This document shows, one piece after another, positions 52,708 through 61,990 of a stretch of DNA of 64,000 nucleotides (position 1 is its first letter; the number at the start of each line of letters is the position of its first letter). The notes under the pieces were generated by a model, which was given only the letters and a program-made list of their open reading frames with translations, did not search any database and was not told the origin of the DNA. The translations under genes and the position numbers were made by a program. Origin of the DNA: Ardenticatenaceae bacterium (lineage in GTDB: Bacteria > Chloroflexota > Anaerolineae > Promineifilales > Promineifilaceae); contig JACKBQ010000001.1 in assembly GCA_020634455.1 (NCBI GenBank), positions 3,410,001 to 3,474,000 on the forward strand, read 5' to 3'.

Positions 52708-52862
52708 CGCTCAGTAACCAGGAGGGTGGTTTGCAGAGCTACGATAAACATCCGGGTCGAGGAAGGGGTGGATATTCATCTAAGCCTGCGCTAGGGTTGT
52801 TCCAGTCGCGTTTCTCTCGTGCCAGTTTGGGGGGGAGGATTCCTCTTAACCTAGTCAGACCT
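52681..52862 (-). ncRNA. Candidate noncoding RNA of about 180 nt, or leader with attenuator
   Basis: On the minus strand TAGACA (52896-52891), a 16-base spacer and TATTAT (52874-52869) look like a good vegetative promoter. About 180 bases downstream stands a strong terminator (AACCGCCC/GGGCGGTT, loop CCAC, then a run of nine T). No credible protein lies between. I could not match it to 6S, SRP, RNase P, tmRNA or a named riboswitch by eye. The vWA gene starts 110 bases beyond, so an attenuated leader is the alternative. Confidence 0.45.
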
Positions 52863-52975
52863 TGCGTAATAATAATCACAATATGGTTAATGTCTATAAA
52901 AAACACATAATGGTTTATGTAAAAGTGGGAAAGTCCTTTAAATAAAACGAAGCCATTTCTCCCGCTTTTACTTGA

Positions 52976-53028
52976 GCAAACCACAGAGAAATCACTCTGC
53001 GGTTTTAAACGAACTTTCTGTGGTTTGC
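52976..53028. repeat. GCAAACCACAGA inverted repeat
   Basis: GCAAACCACAGA (52976-52987) and TCTGTGGTTTGC (53017-53028) enclose 29 bases with CTCTGCGG words. Related to the CACAGAG/TCTGCG repeat family at 58090-58180. Confidence 0.75.
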
Positions 53029-53159
53029 TTATTCGTCTTCACTGTCAATGGAAAACTGCATAAAAGTGGGTAAAGAGGTTTTTGCTTTTTCGGGATGTTA
53101 GGGGCACAGTACAGAATGATTCTGCCAAGATTGAACAAATTAGACAAGCAAGGTGCCTG

Positions 53160-54719
53160 ATGAGTTTATATAAACGGCTGGGTTTGGCTAAAATTTTCCT
53201 GTTGGGATTGGCGATTGGCTGCCGCCAAACGGCCGTTTCCACCCCAATATCTTCCCCGACTGTTGAAGTTGCAGTTGTAGTGGAAACAGACGAACCAGAA
53301 ACTTTGGTCGAAACGGCCGTTCCGACCACCGAAGACACCATCCGCCAAATCACCATCCTCTACACCAACGATGAGCATGGCTGGATGGCTGGTTTGCAGG
53401 CCGGAGCCAGCGCCGCCAACCTGATGGGCCTCTGGCGCAGCGCCGAGGGGTACCAGCCAGATGGCAACTTCTTGCTGCTGAGCGGCGGCGATATGTGGAC
53501 CGGCCCCGCTATCTCCACCTGGTTCCAGGGGCAGAGCATGGCCGAGGTAATGAACGCGATGGGGTACGATGCCGCGGCCATAGGCAACCATGAGTTCGAT
53601 TTTGGGCTGGACGCGCTGCAAGCCCGCGCCGCCGAGTCGGACTTTCCTTTTTTGAGTGCCAACATTCGCTACAAAAGTGATGGGACGACGCCGGAAGATT
53701 TGGGGATACGGCCGTACACCATCATCACCGTCAACGACATCCAGGTCGGCATCATCGGCCTCACTACCACCCGCACACCGACCACCACCAACCCCGTCAA
53801 CATCACCCTGTTTGACTTTCTGGAGTATGAAGCTGCTCTGCGCGAAGTGGTGCCCCAGGTGCGTGAAGCGGGCGCGGAAATGATTGTGGTGCCCGCTCAC
53901 ATTTGCCAAACATCGCTGGAGATTTTGGCGCAAGATGTGGCTGATTTGGGCATCGCCCTGCTGGGTGGTGGGCATTGCAACGAACTGTTTGCCACTGAGG
54001 TGAACGACATCGTGCTGGTGGAGGGCGGAACGGCGCTCAACAGCTACGCCTACGCCACTTTTGAATTTGACATTGCAACGGATGAACTGGTTTCGGTGGA
54101 TTACGGCGTGCGCAGCAACAGCGGCGGTACGGCCGATCCCGTCGTGGAATCGATTGTGATGCGCTGGCAGGAGGAAGCCGACGCCGAACTTAATCGCACC
54201 ATTGGCTACAGCGAGAGTGGGCTGGTGCGGCGCAGCCAGGGGATGCAGTCGCTTATCACCGAAGCGTGGCTGTGGGCGTACCCCACGGCCGATGTGGCTA
54301 TCACCAACCTCGGCGGGATGCGGGCCGATTTGCCCCCCGGCGACATCACCCTGGCCGACGTGGTGGGCGTGATGCCCTTTGAGAATGTGATTGTGGAGCT
54401 GTTGCTGACGGGCGAACAGTTGGAAACGATGCTGGGGCAAGAGTCGGCTGCCGTGGGCGGGGTTTACCGCGAGAGCTTCCGCTGGCACCTCAAAGCCACT
54501 GGCGAAACGCTGGCGCGGGACGGCCTGTACAGCGTGCTAGTGAACGATTTCATGTACGCGGGCGGGGATGATTATGCGCTGCTGGCCGTCTACGATCCGG
54601 ATGGGTATGATACAGCCATCAACTGGCGGCAGCCGGTCATTGACTGGATCATGGCCCAGGAATCTTCGCCTGATGCCCCGATTGATGATGCGTTTGCGGC
54701 TTTGGTGGGTAACCGCTAA
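53160..54719 (+). CDS. 5'-nucleotidase/2',3'-cyclic phosphodiesterase family lipoprotein
   Basis: 519 residues from ATG 53160. Lipobox LAIGC (Cys21), a linker, then the metallophosphoesterase domain: TNDEHGWMAG, GGDMWTGPAIS, AIGNHEFDFGLDA and a later GGHCNELFA. The C-terminal 5'-nucleotidase domain (about 350-500) has GGMRADLPPGDITLADV and the substrate-stacking region. It removes phosphate from external nucleotides. Lipid anchoring puts it outside the cell. GC content is higher than in the flanks. Confidence 0.9.
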   Translation: MSLYKRLGLAKIFLLGLAIGCRQTAVSTPISSPTVEVAVVVETDEPETLVETAVPTTEDTIRQITILYTNDEHGWMAGLQAGASAANLMGLWRSAEGYQPDGNFLLLSGGDMWTGPAISTWFQGQSMAEVMNAMGYDAAAIGNHEFDFGLDALQARAAESDFPFLSANIRYKSDGTTPEDLGIRPYTIITVNDIQVGIIGLTTTRTPTTTNPVNITLFDFLEYEAALREVVPQVREAGAEMIVVPAHICQTSLEILAQDVADLGIALLGGGHCNELFATEVNDIVLVEGGTALNSYAYATFEFDIATDELVSVDYGVRSNSGGTADPVVESIVMRWQEEADAELNRTIGYSESGLVRRSQGMQSLITEAWLWAYPTADVAITNLGGMRADLPPGDITLADVVGVMPFENVIVELLLTGEQLETMLGQESAAVGGVYRESFRWHLKATGETLARDGLYSVLVNDFMYAGGDDYALLAVYDPDGYDTAINWRQPVIDWIMAQESSPDAPIDDAFAALVGNR

Positions 54720-54873
54720 CAATTTGGAGCCGCGCCACAATGCCAACCCGGAGCTGCACGTGGAGCCACTGACGCTGCTGGAAAGCTTCAAATGCATTCG
54801 CTACCGGCTGTGGGACGAGGCCAACTTCCGCCTCATCGGCTTTGGTGAACTGAAAAAGACTGCACGTGCTTAG
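54720..54873 (+). pseudogene. 3' remnant of a fatty acid desaturase
   Basis: Directly after the nucleotidase stop an open stretch reads HNANPELHVEPLTLLESF and CIRYRLWDEANFRLIGF, then a stop. This resembles the C-terminal tail of membrane fatty acid desaturases (NPELxxVTxLTLxESL..LWDE). No start or catalytic His boxes are present, so it is a fragment left after deletion. The comparison is from memory of the family. Confidence 0.55.
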
Positions 54874-54920
54874 CTGAATGCCTAGTGCTCGCGCTTTATA
54901 TGGAATTGAATAATGATTTG

Positions 54921-54947
54921 TGGCCGGCGATAGTGTCGGCCATTTTT
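54921..54947 (+). terminator. Intrinsic terminator
   Basis: TGGCCG and CGGCCA stem (10-base loop), followed by five T residues. Confidence 0.8.
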
Positions 54948-55092
54948 GTTATGGGGAAACGACAATAATTCATTGTGCTAAAATTAAATCGGTTTAGGAT
55001 GAGTAGAAAACTCTACACTAGATAATTGCTTCTCAAATGCTAAACGTTGTCATTTGATTATATGAAACCGCGGAAACCGCCGAAGAATTATT

Positions 55093-55383
55093 ATGTCAAT
55101 TTATGTATTAGTGCCAATATTACTTATTTACGCAATTTACATTGGAGTCATCGGAACTAAATTTTCTGCAAAAGTGGAACGAGAAAAAACCGTTCGACCT
55201 GACCTAGTTCGAGCTATGTTTTGGAAGTTTTTTGTGCTTTCTGCTGTGACTGGATTCTTGATGGACTTGCCATTTAAAACATACGGTCAATTTACTATTT
55301 TTATGACAGTCATGATTGTGGGAGCATTTTTTCTCCAAGTTGAGCGGATGAAACGCAAATACGGCAAAGAAAAAGAAGAATGA
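55093..55383 (+). CDS. Small membrane protein, hypothetical
   Basis: 96 residues with three hydrophobic segments (about 3-20, 46-62, 68-84) and charged ends. No family is recognised. It is AT-richer than its neighbours and lacks ACGGCCGT, so it may be a recent acquisition. A 22-bp hairpin follows. Confidence 0.55.
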   Translation: MSIYVLVPILLIYAIYIGVIGTKFSAKVEREKTVRPDLVRAMFWKFFVLSAVTGFLMDLPFKTYGQFTIFMTVMIVGAFFLQVERMKRKYGKEKEE

Positions 55384-55403
55384 TTTTTAGTTATCAAACT
55401 TTA

Positions 55404-55456
55404 GTAGCCGCGGATTCTTTCCGCGTGTTTGCGGCGCGGAAAGAATCCGCGGCTAC
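55404..55456. repeat. 22-bp perfect hairpin GTAGCCGCGGATTCTTTCCGCG
   Basis: Arms 55404-55425 and 55435-55456 pair perfectly around a 9-base loop. The right end touches the hpaD stop. The same outer arms (GTAGCCGCGG/CCGCGGCTAC) are at 60559-60625. Confidence 0.9.
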
Positions 55457-56439
55457 GGGGCAATTATGGGTTGGGCTTTTAGGACAGGGGGCTGCACGAC
55501 TGCGCCAGCCAGTAGGGAGCCTTCTTCAAACCAGGATTTGGGGGCAGGGGCTCCCCACAACGTTTGTCGCTGGGGGTCGCGGAGCTGCCACTCGATCGGT
55601 TCCAGGTCGGGGTCTACCGTCAGGTAGTCGCTGGTGTAAATTTCAATGCGGTGGCCGTCTGGGTCGCGGACGTAGAGGAAGAAGGCGTTGGAAATGCCGT
55701 GCCGCCCTGGGCCTCGCTCCATGTTGCTCAAATAGCCAGTAGTTGACATCAAATCACACAGATGGATGATGTGCATGGCTGTGGGTGCCCAGAGCGCCAC
55801 GTGGTGCAGGCGTGGGCCTGCGCCGTTGGTGAACGCCATATCGTGGATGTTGCCCTTGCGGTGCATCCACACCGCCCACAGCTGCGGATCGGCGTCTTCG
55901 GAGACGGTGTATTCGGTGGTGCGGAAGCCCATCTCCAGCGCCCAGAAGTCGTGGCTGGCCTGGACGTTGGGGGTGAAGCAGTTGAAGTGGTCAATGCGCT
56001 GCGGGTGGCAGCCCCGATACGCGCCGTATTGCTGCAACATGCGCTCCGCCTGGGCAAACTCGTAGCAAAATTCTAATGGCATCCCAAACAGATCGCGCAT
56101 TTGCAGGCTGCGGCCTTGGCCGTGCTGGGTTGTCCAGCTGGTGGACATCCCTTTTGCGCCAAAATAGGTGGCCATGCGGTCCAAATCCGCCTCGCTGGCG
56201 ACTTTGAAGCCCAACCGGATGACGTGCGGCTGTTCCACTTTGGTGAGGACGAAGGAGTGATGGTTGCGTTCCTCTAAGCCGCGCAGGTAAATCGAGTCGC
56301 CGACCTGCTCCGTCTCAATCAGGCCCAGAATTTCGGTGTAAAACTTGCGCGAGGCGTCCAAGTCGGTGACGCCAAGCTCCACATGGCTCATGCGGATGAT
56401 GTTGAAGGGTGGGGTTGGGGCGGGGTGTCGTACTGGCAT
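55453..56439 (-). CDS. hpaD: 3,4-dihydroxyphenylacetate 2,3-dioxygenase (VOC type)
   Basis: 328 residues. Two VOC modules; metal ligands are the His in QRIDHFN (about 151), the His in RLHHVALW and the Glu in HRIEIYTSDY, matching the Brevibacterium-type Fe/Mn enzyme. RGPGRHGISNAFFLYVRDPDGH is strongly diagnostic. It opens homoprotocatechuate by extradiol cleavage. Start ATG 56439 has GAAGGAG before it. The next two pathway genes lie upstream on the same strand. Confidence 0.92.
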   Translation of the reverse strand: MPVRHPAPTPPFNIIRMSHVELGVTDLDASRKFYTEILGLIETEQVGDSIYLRGLEERNHHSFVLTKVEQPHVIRLGFKVASEADLDRMATYFGAKGMSTSWTTQHGQGRSLQMRDLFGMPLEFCYEFAQAERMLQQYGAYRGCHPQRIDHFNCFTPNVQASHDFWALEMGFRTTEYTVSEDADPQLWAVWMHRKGNIHDMAFTNGAGPRLHHVALWAPTAMHIIHLCDLMSTTGYLSNMERGPGRHGISNAFFLYVRDPDGHRIEIYTSDYLTVDPDLEPIEWQLRDPQRQTLWGAPAPKSWFEEGSLLAGAVVQPPVLKAQPIIAP

Positions 56440-56544
56440 GGTTTTCTCCTTCGTAAATAGGACGCTGATTTCCCTGATCTTCCTGATAAAAATGATCAGG
56501 GGAATCAGGCAGATCAGCGTTCCATTTTCATTCATGTTAGCGCC

Positions 56545-58074
<1,530 letters not shown>

Positions 58075-58085
58075 TTGGTTGGTCC

Positions 58086-58180
58086 TTTTTTAAAAGCGGA
58101 ACACAGAGTTGCTCAGAGAAGCGCAGAGGTTCACAGAGGAAAACAAAAAATCTGCGAAATCTGTGTAATCTGCGGATAAA
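58086..58180. repeat. CACAGAG/TCTGCG-word repeat tract
   Basis: ACACAGAGTTGCTCAGAG and CAGAGGTTCACAGAGG on one side, TCTGCGAAATCTGTGTAATC and TGCGGAT on the other. A family scattered at 5690-5740, 6590-6655, 20220-20290, 24725-24800 and 59865-59935. Confidence 0.7.
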
Positions 58181-58918
58181 TCATCCCGCAATGACTTCGT
58201 TTTCCAGCACGCCAATGCCATCAATCTCCACCCGCATCACGTCCCCGGCGTAAACGTGGGAGATGCCTTCCGGGGTGCCGGTGTAGATGATGTCGCCGCG
58301 CTGGAGCGTTTTGAATTCGGAGATGTAGGCGATGAGCTGGGCGACGCTGTGGCGCAGGTTTTTGGTGTTGCCCTGCTGCTTCAGCTCGCCGTTGACGGTG
58401 GTGCGGATTTCGGTGTTCGTCGGGTCGATCTCATCGGCGGTGACCAGCACGGGGCCCATCGGGCCGAAGGTGTCGAATCCTTTGGCTTTGACGGGCGGGC
58501 GGTAGTAATTGCCCACAAAGTCACGCACGGTGCATTCGTTGCCGATGGTGTAGCCGTAGACGTAGTTCAGGGCGTCGGCTTCAGGGATGTGACGGCCGTT
58601 TTGCCCCATCACCACCACCAGTTCCCCCTCGTAGTGCATGTATTCCACGTCTGGGCGAATCACCTTGGCTTTGTGGCCGATGAAGGTGTTGGGCAGCTTG
58701 TGGAAGAGCAGCGGGTAGTCGGGTACGTCCAGTTTAAGCTCCTGGGCATGGTCGGCGTAACCGAGGGCGACGCCAACGGCCGTACAGCCGCGCGCATCCA
58801 CCGGCGGCAGCCACATCACGTCGTCTGGGTCGTAGGCAACGGTGCCCACCCAGAGCTGATCATTTTTGTAGACGGCTTCGTGAATTTGTCCGTTGTAGGC
58901 GAATCGGGCAAGTTTCAT
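58181..58918 (-). CDS. hpaG: FAH-family isomerase/decarboxylase (HpaG type)
   Basis: 245 residues of the fumarylacetoacetate hydrolase fold. Metal-binding Glu residues are in HYEGELVVVMG, substrate loop GNECTVRDFVGNYY, and FDTFGPMGPVLVT and GDIIYTGTPEGISHVYAGD at the end. With hpaD and hpaE it would decarboxylate or isomerise the open-ring product. It carries only one FAH domain, whereas the bifunctional enterobacterial HpaG has two. Confidence 0.85.
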   Translation of the reverse strand: MKLARFAYNGQIHEAVYKNDQLWVGTVAYDPDDVMWLPPVDARGCTAVGVALGYADHAQELKLDVPDYPLLFHKLPNTFIGHKAKVIRPDVEYMHYEGELVVVMGQNGRHIPEADALNYVYGYTIGNECTVRDFVGNYYRPPVKAKGFDTFGPMGPVLVTADEIDPTNTEIRTTVNGELKQQGNTKNLRHSVAQLIAYISEFKTLQRGDIIYTGTPEGISHVYAGDVMRVEIDGIGVLENEVIAG

Positions 58919-58981
58919 GGTTTCTCCTGTAAATCGTAGTAGAGACGTTGCATTGCGTGGAGACGTTGCATTGCAACGTCT

Positions 58982-59854
58982 CTACATCTGGTACCAGTTG
59001 GCAACGGCCGTTTCCAGCGCATCACCCGTAAATTCTGTTTCGATTTGCTGCATGATGGCGTCCACTTCGGCGGGCGTGGCGACGAGTTTGGTGCCGCTGA
59101 GGGGCAGGTCGTAGACAGAGCTGTTAGGCTTGAGCAGGGTGTTGATGGGCAGGATGTGGTGGTGGCGATGTTGCAGCAGGTGTTGGTAAACGGCCGTGTA
59201 CACATCTGGATCGTACGCGTAGAAATCAGATTTTTCAGGAAAATCTGATTTCTGGGTGAGCTGAAGCCGCTGACCCAGCCGGGCGACATCTTGCCAGATG
59301 GCGTGCAGCACGTTGGGCGGCGCGTCGTCAGACTCATTTTTGTGTTGGGGCTTGGCGATGCTTTTTTCGCGGGCAGCTTCGATGTGGCGGCGCACGCTAG
59401 TGGAGGGCACGGGCACGACAAACAGCGTCTGTGCGCTGCGCAAACCAGCTTCGATGGCGTCGCCCGTTGGCTGTACCAGCTCGATGAGGCGGTTGCCGAT
59501 GAGGGGTGTTTCGCCGATGAGCAAGCGGTTACCATATTGATGACGGGTGTACCAATGGTGAACGGCCGTTCGTGCCCACAGCCCCACCGCTTTACGAAGG
59601 GCAGGGTGGGTGACACCGTCGGTTTCGGGATATTTTTGCAGGAGAACGGCCGTTTCAAACGGCGCTCTTGCCAAATCCCACTGTAACAAATCCACCGTGC
59701 GCCCCGCCTGCTGCGCCAGCAAAACCAGCTGCTGGATAAGCAAACTTTTGCCTGCCCCTGGCAGCCCAGCCAGAAAAACCATGCGCTGCTCGGCAGCCAG
59801 CTGCTGGAAGGTGGTGTAGATGTTGGAATCGGTTGGTAGAATGATGTCAGTCAT
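58982..59854 (-). CDS. P-loop NTPase of unknown function, paralogue 1
   Basis: 290 residues. Walker A GLPGAGKSLLIQQL near residue 30, then a conserved run DLARAPFETAVLLQKYPETDGVT and LIGETPLIGNRLIEL. The same order is found in the longer paralogue at 60639-61913, about 40 percent identical by eye through the first 270 residues. It is not a recognised kinase family. It lies between hpaG and an unknown helical protein. Nucleotide-dependent action on a cytosolic partner is all that can be said. Confidence 0.6.
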   Translation of the reverse strand: MTDIILPTDSNIYTTFQQLAAEQRMVFLAGLPGAGKSLLIQQLVLLAQQAGRTVDLLQWDLARAPFETAVLLQKYPETDGVTHPALRKAVGLWARTAVHHWYTRHQYGNRLLIGETPLIGNRLIELVQPTGDAIEAGLRSAQTLFVVPVPSTSVRRHIEAAREKSIAKPQHKNESDDAPPNVLHAIWQDVARLGQRLQLTQKSDFPEKSDFYAYDPDVYTAVYQHLLQHRHHHILPINTLLKPNSSVYDLPLSGTKLVATPAEVDAIMQQIETEFTGDALETAVANWYQM

Positions 59855-59945
59855 AGTTTTTTGTCAGTAGATTTCGCAGATTTAACGAATAAAAAATCTT
59901 TGAGCGCAATCTTCGCAATTCTGTGTAATCTTTGATTCTCGTGAA

Positions 59946-60001
59946 AACCTCCCGGAGGTTTTGCATAAATTTAACCTTCTTTTAGGAACCTCCGGGAGGT
60001 T
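59946..60001. repeat. Paired AACCTCC(C/G)GGAGGTT palindromes
   Basis: Palindromes at 59946-59960 and 59987-60001 flank 26 bases. The right copy covers the last codons of the minus-strand gene ending at 59982, giving its tail NQPPGGS. Confidence 0.85.
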
Positions 60002-60545
60002 GATTTACGCCCAGAAGCAGCAGGCGGTTGCGTTTGAAGGTGTCGATCATTTCTGCGGCCGTTTTTTGGGCGGCTTCTCCCATCAGCAAACTGGGCTGGC
60101 CGCCTTCAAACTTGTCGCAGACGTATTTGTGCGAGTCGTACATGATGGCAAACGCCTGGCGGAAGTTTTGCACCGCCAGGGCCAATTCGTTGGGCGGATT
60201 GGCAAACAGCGGCTTGAGCTGGCGTATCGTTTTCTTCACCAGAAAATCGTGGTCTTGCGCCCACATGCCGCTGAATCCCTCGCTGGCCTCGAACATGTTG
60301 GGCCGCACGTAGCCGTCGTAGGCCGCCTGGCTAAAGCCGCCGGTCAGCTTGAAGCTCACCGAAATGCCCCACATCAGGTAGGTCGCCTCTTCAATCGAGG
60401 CGCGGGCGGCGCTCAAATCGCCTGCATCCACCTGCCTTTGCAGCTTGTCGCAAATGAGAATGAGCGACTGCACGTAGGCAAAAAAGAGATGGTGCCCCAC
60501 CTGCCAGCGCTGTCGCGCCTGGTCGAGTTCCTTCATGTCCAACAT
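59982..60545 (-). CDS. Hypothetical helical protein between two paralogous NTPases
   Basis: 187 residues from ATG 60545 (GTGGAG before it). Mostly alpha-helical, with His and Trp residues but no signature I recognise (WQVGHHLFFAYVQSLILICDKL, FSGMWAQDHDFLVKKT). The C-terminal NQPPGGS comes from an intergenic palindrome. Its place between two related P-loop proteins suggests a functional trio. Confidence 0.6.
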   Translation of the reverse strand: MLDMKELDQARQRWQVGHHLFFAYVQSLILICDKLQRQVDAGDLSAARASIEEATYLMWGISVSFKLTGGFSQAAYDGYVRPNMFEASEGFSGMWAQDHDFLVKKTIRQLKPLFANPPNELALAVQNFRQAFAIMYDSHKYVCDKFEGGQPSLLMGEAAQKTAAEMIDTFKRNRLLLLGVNQPPGGS

Positions 60546-60558
60546 AGTTTTCTCCACC

Positions 60559-60625
60559 GTAGCCGCGGATTCCAATCCGCGTTTTTCGCTTGGTTAGCAA
60601 AAGCGCGGTAAGAAACCGCGGCTAC
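60559..60625. repeat. GTAGCCGCGG hairpin repeat
   Basis: Outer arms GTAGCCGCGG (60559-60568) and CCGCGGCTAC (60616-60625) with inner GATTCCAATCCGCG words. Same family as 55404-55456. Confidence 0.8.
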
Positions 60626-60638
60626 AAAATACGGCCGA

Positions 60639-61913
60639 TCAGATATCGAATTGCCGCAAGCTGGTTTCAAGGGCAATGCGCAGCAGGGGAAGCTCGATGA
60701 CGGTGAGGGTGTGCGGCGGTTTTTGCAGGTCGAGCAGCACGTTGCGGTACGCTTGCAGCAGCCCGTGCAGAAAGGTCAGTCCGCTGTGTTCGCGGCTGCG
60801 GCTGACGTTGAAATAGCTGTCGTAGACGTCGAATTTATGCACGTTGGCGGTGGTTACGGCCGTTTCCACTTCCAATACCTCAATCGCCTCAGCCAAAGCC
60901 AAAATTGTTTGCTCCGGAGTGGCATCCAGCGGTAGATTGATGATTTTGTTGAGGGCGGTGCGCTGAACGGCCGTTAACACCGTCTCGTCCGGCGCATTGG
61001 CCAACGTTTCTGGCAAGGGCAGGCGCAGCTCTGGGCCAGCGTCTGGCGGCTTGGGATTGTTGGTGATGAGCGCGTGCCAGTTTTGCACCAGCTCCGCCAG
61101 TTCGGCATACGAATATTGGCTTTCTACCTGAGCCATTGTTTGATTGGCGGCCTCGGCTGTGGGCACCAACGTGCCTGCCAGCACATCCAAATCGTAAACG
61201 GAGCGAGACGGCCGTAATACCTCATCAATCAGCAGCAGCTTGGTGGGACGATGTTGCAGCAGCGCTTCGAAGACGCCGCCGTAAATGTACGGATTGTACG
61301 GCGTTTGCGGGCTCGCTTTGGTCAGGCCGATTTGCCGCGCCAGACTGTTGACCTCCTGCCACATCAGCTGCAAAACGTTGGGCGGCGCGTCCAGTTTTTC
61401 CTGCTCGTTTTGCGGCTCGGCGACGGTGCGGGCGCGGGTCGTCTCGATCACTTCGCGCACTTCCCAGGAGGGCACGGGCACCACAAACAGCGTTTGCCCG
61501 CTGGTGAGCAGCGGTTCGGCGTTGTCGTTGGCTGGTTCCACCAGCTCGATGAGCCGGTTGCCGATGAGCGGCAGTTCGCCAATGAGGAGTTGGTTGGCAG
61601 AGGGATGTGCCTCGTGCCATTCCCACACCGCCTGTCGCGCCCACAACCCCACCGCTTTGCGAATGGCGGGGTCCGTGACGCCATCAATTTCGGGGTATTT
61701 TGTTATGTTAACCTCGGTCTCGAACGGCTGGCGGGCCAAATTGTAGCGCAGCAAATGCACCTCGCGCCCCGCCTCGCTGGCGATGAGCGCCATCTGCTGG
61801 ATGAGCAAGCTTTTGCCCACGCCAGGGATGCCCGTCACAAAGATGAGGCGCTTGCGGTTTACCATCTCTTTGACGACTTTGTAGAGGTTGGAGGCGATTG
61901 GGATAACGAGCAT
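60639..61913 (-). CDS. P-loop NTPase of unknown function, paralogue 2 with extra C-terminal domain
   Basis: 424 residues. Walker A TGIPGVGKSLLIQQM near residue 32; the runs NLARQPFETEVNITKYPEIDGVT and LIGELPLIGNRLIELV match the shorter paralogue. Residues about 290-424 are an additional helical domain (LPLPETLANAPDETVLTAV, LHGLLQAYRNVLLDL) absent there. Function unknown; the shared core and the conserved helical neighbour point to a joint role. Confidence 0.6.
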   Translation of the reverse strand: MLVIPIASNLYKVVKEMVNRKRLIFVTGIPGVGKSLLIQQMALIASEAGREVHLLRYNLARQPFETEVNITKYPEIDGVTDPAIRKAVGLWARQAVWEWHEAHPSANQLLIGELPLIGNRLIELVEPANDNAEPLLTSGQTLFVVPVPSWEVREVIETTRARTVAEPQNEQEKLDAPPNVLQLMWQEVNSLARQIGLTKASPQTPYNPYIYGGVFEALLQHRPTKLLLIDEVLRPSRSVYDLDVLAGTLVPTAEAANQTMAQVESQYSYAELAELVQNWHALITNNPKPPDAGPELRLPLPETLANAPDETVLTAVQRTALNKIINLPLDATPEQTILALAEAIEVLEVETAVTTANVHKFDVYDSYFNVSRSREHSGLTFLHGLLQAYRNVLLDLQKPPHTLTVIELPLLRIALETSLRQFDI

Positions 61914-61920
61914 TTTTTGA

Positions 61921-61985
61921 GATTGGAGATCGGAGATTGGAGATTAAAACTGGCTGCCCAATCTCTAATCTCCAGTCGCCAATCT
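61921..61985. repeat. GAGATTGGAGATT-type inverted repeat tract
   Basis: GATTGGAGATCGGAGATTGG on one side and CCCAATCTCTAATCTCC on the other. Second copy of the family at 16687-16754. Confidence 0.85.
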
Positions 61986-61990
61986 TCCTG

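Noticed and set aside
52681..52862. Assignment of the candidate RNA to 6S, SRP, RNase P, tmRNA or a c-di-GMP riboswitch
   Set aside because: Size fits 6S, but I could not find the signature sequences or the long paired arms by eye.
53166..54488. Long open frame on the minus strand opposite the nucleotidase gene
   Set aside because: It lies entirely inside the plus-strand nucleotidase gene with all its catalytic motifs; the antisense frame is His/Gly-rich with no family features and is explained by high GC.
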